8,110 bases of DNA from Proteobacteria bacterium ST_bin16. Its GTDB lineage: Bacteria; Pseudomonadota; Gammaproteobacteria; Burkholderiales; Nitrosomonadaceae. Positions 7,001-8,110 of the stretch are shown here, piece after piece (position 1 is the stretch's first letter; every line of letters starts with the position of its first letter). The stretch covers positions 1-8,110 of the forward strand of contig MSXT01000046.1 of NCBI GenBank assembly GCA_002083595.1, in the 5' to 3' direction. The notes below the pieces were generated by a model that was not told the origin of the DNA, ran no database searches, and worked only from the letters and a program-made list of their open reading frames with translations. Made by a program: the position numbers and the translations under genes.

Positions 7001-7774
7001 AGGTATCTTGAGAGAAATTCTGCGCTCCAGCGCCGCAGCGGAATCGTATTTTAACGGCGCCATGACCAATGCAGTCTGATCGTCTTCAAGGCGCACTACA
7101 ACTGTTTCACCACTTTCGCTCAATCCGACATTGTTCGCAATCACAGCAAATACACGTTCACTAAAGATTTGCAGCGCCAATACCCCTTTAATTTCACCGT
7201 TTATTATTACCGGCGTCGCAACAAATGCTGCGATAGCACCGCGCGATGGCGCATAGCGTTCAAAATCTGAGATGCTGCTTTTTAAATTATCCAGTGCATA
7301 ACGGGTAACTTTACCGAGTGCCGTATCGCGATAAGGACCTGTGAGCAAGTTAGTGGCAAAATCGGATTCATGTGCTTGTGTATAGACGATATCGCCTTTA
7401 GTGGAAATGAGAAAAATATCGTAATATTTCGCTTCCTCAACAAAACGCTTGAAATTTTCGCGGTAACTGGCGTCCAATTGGCGGTAATCATCTGAATCCA
7501 CCCCGCTTTGCTCAAAAATCCTGGTAAATTCCATCAGAGCATTATGTGTCGTGCTGGAATCACGCACCAAGCTGGAATCAAGAAAGCGCTCCTTCAAGTA
7601 GCTATCGATCTGCTCGATCTTTTTATCGGCGATCGCGGAAACATTACGGATAGCCGATTTTTTTATTTCCTTCTCAAAAGTATGCAGCAGGCTATTGCCA
7701 ATCACCAATATGGGCAGCAAAGAAACCAATGTGAACCAAACAGCAAAACGCTGTGTCAGTGAAGTGAATTTCAT
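4019..7774 (-). CDS. Hybrid sensor histidine kinase (Cache-HAMP-PAS-HisKA-HATPase-REC-REC-HPt)
   Basis: This 1251-residue inner-membrane kinase has a full phosphorelay. In order: helix 1 (about 10-30), a periplasmic double-Cache-like sensor (about 35-310), helix 2 (about 314-336), HAMP (about 337-390), a coiled coil (390-430), PAS (about 430-555), HisKA with H587 in SHEIRTP, and HATPase with N704, DNGIG (740-744) and GGTGLGL (769-775). A degenerate receiver (about 826-957) follows, then a complete receiver (about 991-1107: E997/D998, phosphoacceptor D1041, T1072, K1094). Last is an HPt domain with H1189 in AHKLKSSARSVGA. The architecture is BarA-like with extra sensors. The PAS domain resembles FixL, with H486 and R518 at the haem and oxygen-contact positions but 12 extra residues between them. 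The start is ATG at 7774, five nt after a perfect AAGGAGG. The convergent REC-EAL gene 10 bp past its stop is a likely phosphotransfer target, though no experiment supports this. Confidence 0.96.
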   Translation of the reverse strand: MKFTSLTQRFAVWFTLVSLLPILVIGNSLLHTFEKEIKKSAIRNVSAIADKKIEQIDSYLKERFLDSSLVRDSSTTHNALMEFTRIFEQSGVDSDDYRQLDASYRENFKRFVEEAKYYDIFLISTKGDIVYTQAHESDFATNLLTGPYRDTALGKVTRYALDNLKSSISDFERYAPSRGAIAAFVATPVIINGEIKGVLALQIFSERVFAVIANNVGLSESGETVVVRLEDDQTALVMAPLKYDSAAALERRISLKIPSAESIRNALSGDSGGALTLDYRGKEVVAAWRYLPLMRWGIVVHIDADEAFASVHKVHYVGLMILVLTLLAALLGAVLFNRRVVDPLKHLNRSAMEISAGNLHQRVAIEGWDEMRQLANTFNFMVERLNASDQERSKAEENLLQLNQELEHRVAKRTEDLQHANTALALKEEEMRSVVEHMVDCVVTTNEIGTILSANPVMEKLFGYSHEEMIGQNISIIVPEPDRSKHIGYMENYCRTGHGQEYVGRAYLSGSHGIGLGREVEGVRKDGERIELYLAVSEYFVAGKRHFTGVMRDIREHVHIMKELRQARIEAEQASKAKSAFLAAMSHEIRTPMNGVIGMIDVLRQTSLSGYQMEMANLIRDSAYALLAIIEDILDFSKIEAGKLEIEKIPMPLASIIENACGMLAHLALSKKVELTLFIDPAIPENVLGDPLRLRQVLVNIINNAIKFSSKQEKQGKVSVRVLLTEFNPDQVLVTFQVTDNGIGMDKETQEKLFKSFSQGDPSTTRRFGGTGLGLAISHHLAELMDAEITVQSEPEQGSTFIIQMPFKPLPAAAVADHKIEDLEGMNCLILGDNDGLSNDLVVYLKSAGAQVEQVTDLDRVDQFIEGLAPGLWLVVIDAGQHVPLIKELRAAFNARAKKITGAAKTGLETSQSSIEPRFVVIKRGRRRQARIEDIDIITLDGDVMYRQSLLRAMAIAAGKVEMNTETAPVVNLLKSGPVPMPRDEALRQGKLILVAEDNDINQKVIRQQLNLLGYAADIANDGREALKRLQNCNYALLLTDLHMPEMDGFELTQEIRSQNSVWKHMPIVALTANALKGEREHCLNAGMDDYLSKPVQLEDLRRILEQYLPGEKTAAAAQSVIPANVTVHEMEMATVPVDVQVLERLVGDDPAMIQDMLRDFRASAEKIATELHAAYQAGQFATAGSLAHKLKSSARSVGALALGELCATMEQAGKKNDAAELAVLLPQFDAQLIAVKAYLDELCAQDGENA

Positions 7775-7779
7775 CAGTT

Positions 7780-7786
7780 CCTCCTT
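7780..7786 (-). promoter_or_regulatory. Strong ribosome binding site of the hybrid kinase
   Basis: On the minus strand AAGGAGG lies five nt before the ATG at 7774. It is the strongest such site in the window and settles the kinase start. Confidence 0.9.
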
Positions 7787-7820
7787 GCATGAGCTGCAAA
7801 CCGGTTTTTTAGCCTATTCT

Positions 7821-7848
7821 CCTGTATTTGATCAGAAAATCAAACAGG
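7821..7848. repeat. Imperfect hairpin in the kinase leader
   Basis: CCTGTATTTGAT (7821-7832) pairs with ATCAAACAGG (7839-7848) apart from a two-base bulge, around a 6-nt loop. It lies about 50-75 bp before the kinase ATG. It has no following T-run on either strand, so an operator or 5'-leader RNA structure is more likely than a terminator. Confidence 0.45.
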
Positions 7849-7879
7849 ATGAAACAAAGACAGTTTTGGGTTGATTAAG

Positions 7880-7893
7880 TGCTATTGATAGCA
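7880..7893. repeat. 14-bp palindrome TGCTAT-TG-ATAGCA
   Basis: This is a perfect 6-bp inverted repeat with a two-base centre, about 105 bp before the kinase start and just downstream, in the kinase direction, of the possible -10 box at 7900-7905. That is a typical place for a repressor operator. No regulator is identified. Confidence 0.4.
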
Positions 7894-7980
7894 GCTTATA
7901 TTATCCCGGCTAATCTTATTGCGCTCGGATGCCGTAATCCCATCCACAATTATTTCCGTACCATAGCCGATACTTAACTT

Positions 7981-7992
7981 GATTCATGAATC
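7981..7992. repeat. 12-bp perfect palindrome GATTCATGAATC
   Basis: A perfect 12-bp palindrome about 210 bp before the kinase ATG. It may be an upstream regulator site for the kinase or for a gene beyond the window edge. Chance occurrence in AT-rich DNA is possible. Confidence 0.35.
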
Positions 7993-8110
7993 TCATCCAA
8001 AACGTAAAAAACACCGGCTAAGGGAAGCAAAGGAATAAAAAAGTGTTGTTAGAAATAATTTTATGAGAACATGATATGGGAAGGTTAGGTTGTGTCAAAC
8101 GCATTGATTT

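Larger units (their letters stand above)
7787..8110. other. Non-coding region upstream of the kinase, with several palindromes
   Basis: No gene can be supported in these 324 bp. The region is AT-rich and holds four short symmetric sequences described separately: AAACCGGTTT at 7798-7807, a bulged hairpin at 7821-7848, TGCTATTGATAGCA at 7880-7893 and GATTCATGAATC at 7981-7992. It must contain the kinase promoter on the minus strand. GATAAT at 7900-7905 is a possible -10 box but has no good -35 partner. At the far end an ATG at 8076 is open on the plus strand to the window edge (11 complete codons), preceded by only a weak ribosome binding site. It could be the start of a next gene but is too short to judge. 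Confidence 0.6.

Noticed and set aside
8076..8110. Plus-strand frame starting MGRLGCVKRID and open to the window end
   Set aside because: Only 11 complete codons, a weak ribosome binding site and no recognisable family; it could be a real gene start but cannot be supported from this window.

Overview
The window looks like chromosomal DNA from a Gram-negative proteobacterium. Gene style (signal peptides, a multi-domain hybrid kinase, a REC-EAL protein) and the mid-range GC of most genes would fit a betaproteobacterium such as a Nitrosomonas-like ammonia oxidiser. The taxon is an impression from protein style and is not proven by any marker here.

Layout. (1) Positions 13-1086, minus strand: a lone KAP-family P-loop NTPase in visibly AT-rich DNA, probably acquired and perhaps shortened at its C-terminus. 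(2) 1166-1465, minus: a DUF1810-family remnant that keeps both ends of the family but has lost its middle. A perfect 16-17 bp inverted repeat (1355-1394) sits at the join. (3) 1578-2569, plus: a two-gene operon with an ATGA overlap. It encodes a small secreted His/Met-rich protein and a five-helix membrane protein whose histidine pairs resemble a ferric-reductase or b-type cytochrome haem scaffold. (4) 2776-4008, plus: a REC-EAL response regulator, predicted c-di-GMP phosphodiesterase, with all catalytic residues visible. (5) 4019-7774, minus and convergent with it 10 bp away: a 1251-residue hybrid sensor kinase (TM-Cache-TM-HAMP-PAS-HisKA-HATPase-pseudoREC-REC-HPt). (6) 7787-8110: a non-coding leader with several short palindromes.

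How the genes may work together. The kinase carries a complete His-Asp-His relay, and its HPt domain could pass phosphate to the neighbouring REC-EAL protein. That would link an external ligand (Cache) and an internal signal (PAS) to c-di-GMP breakdown. The PAS domain has the histidine and arginine that FixL uses to bind haem and oxygen, plus an unusual 12-residue insertion between them. The secreted His/Met-rich protein and its membrane partner look like a small metal-handling or membrane redox pair that I do not recognise as a named system. It is the best candidate here for something undescribed.

No tRNA, rRNA, CRISPR array, transposase or convincing intrinsic terminator was seen.
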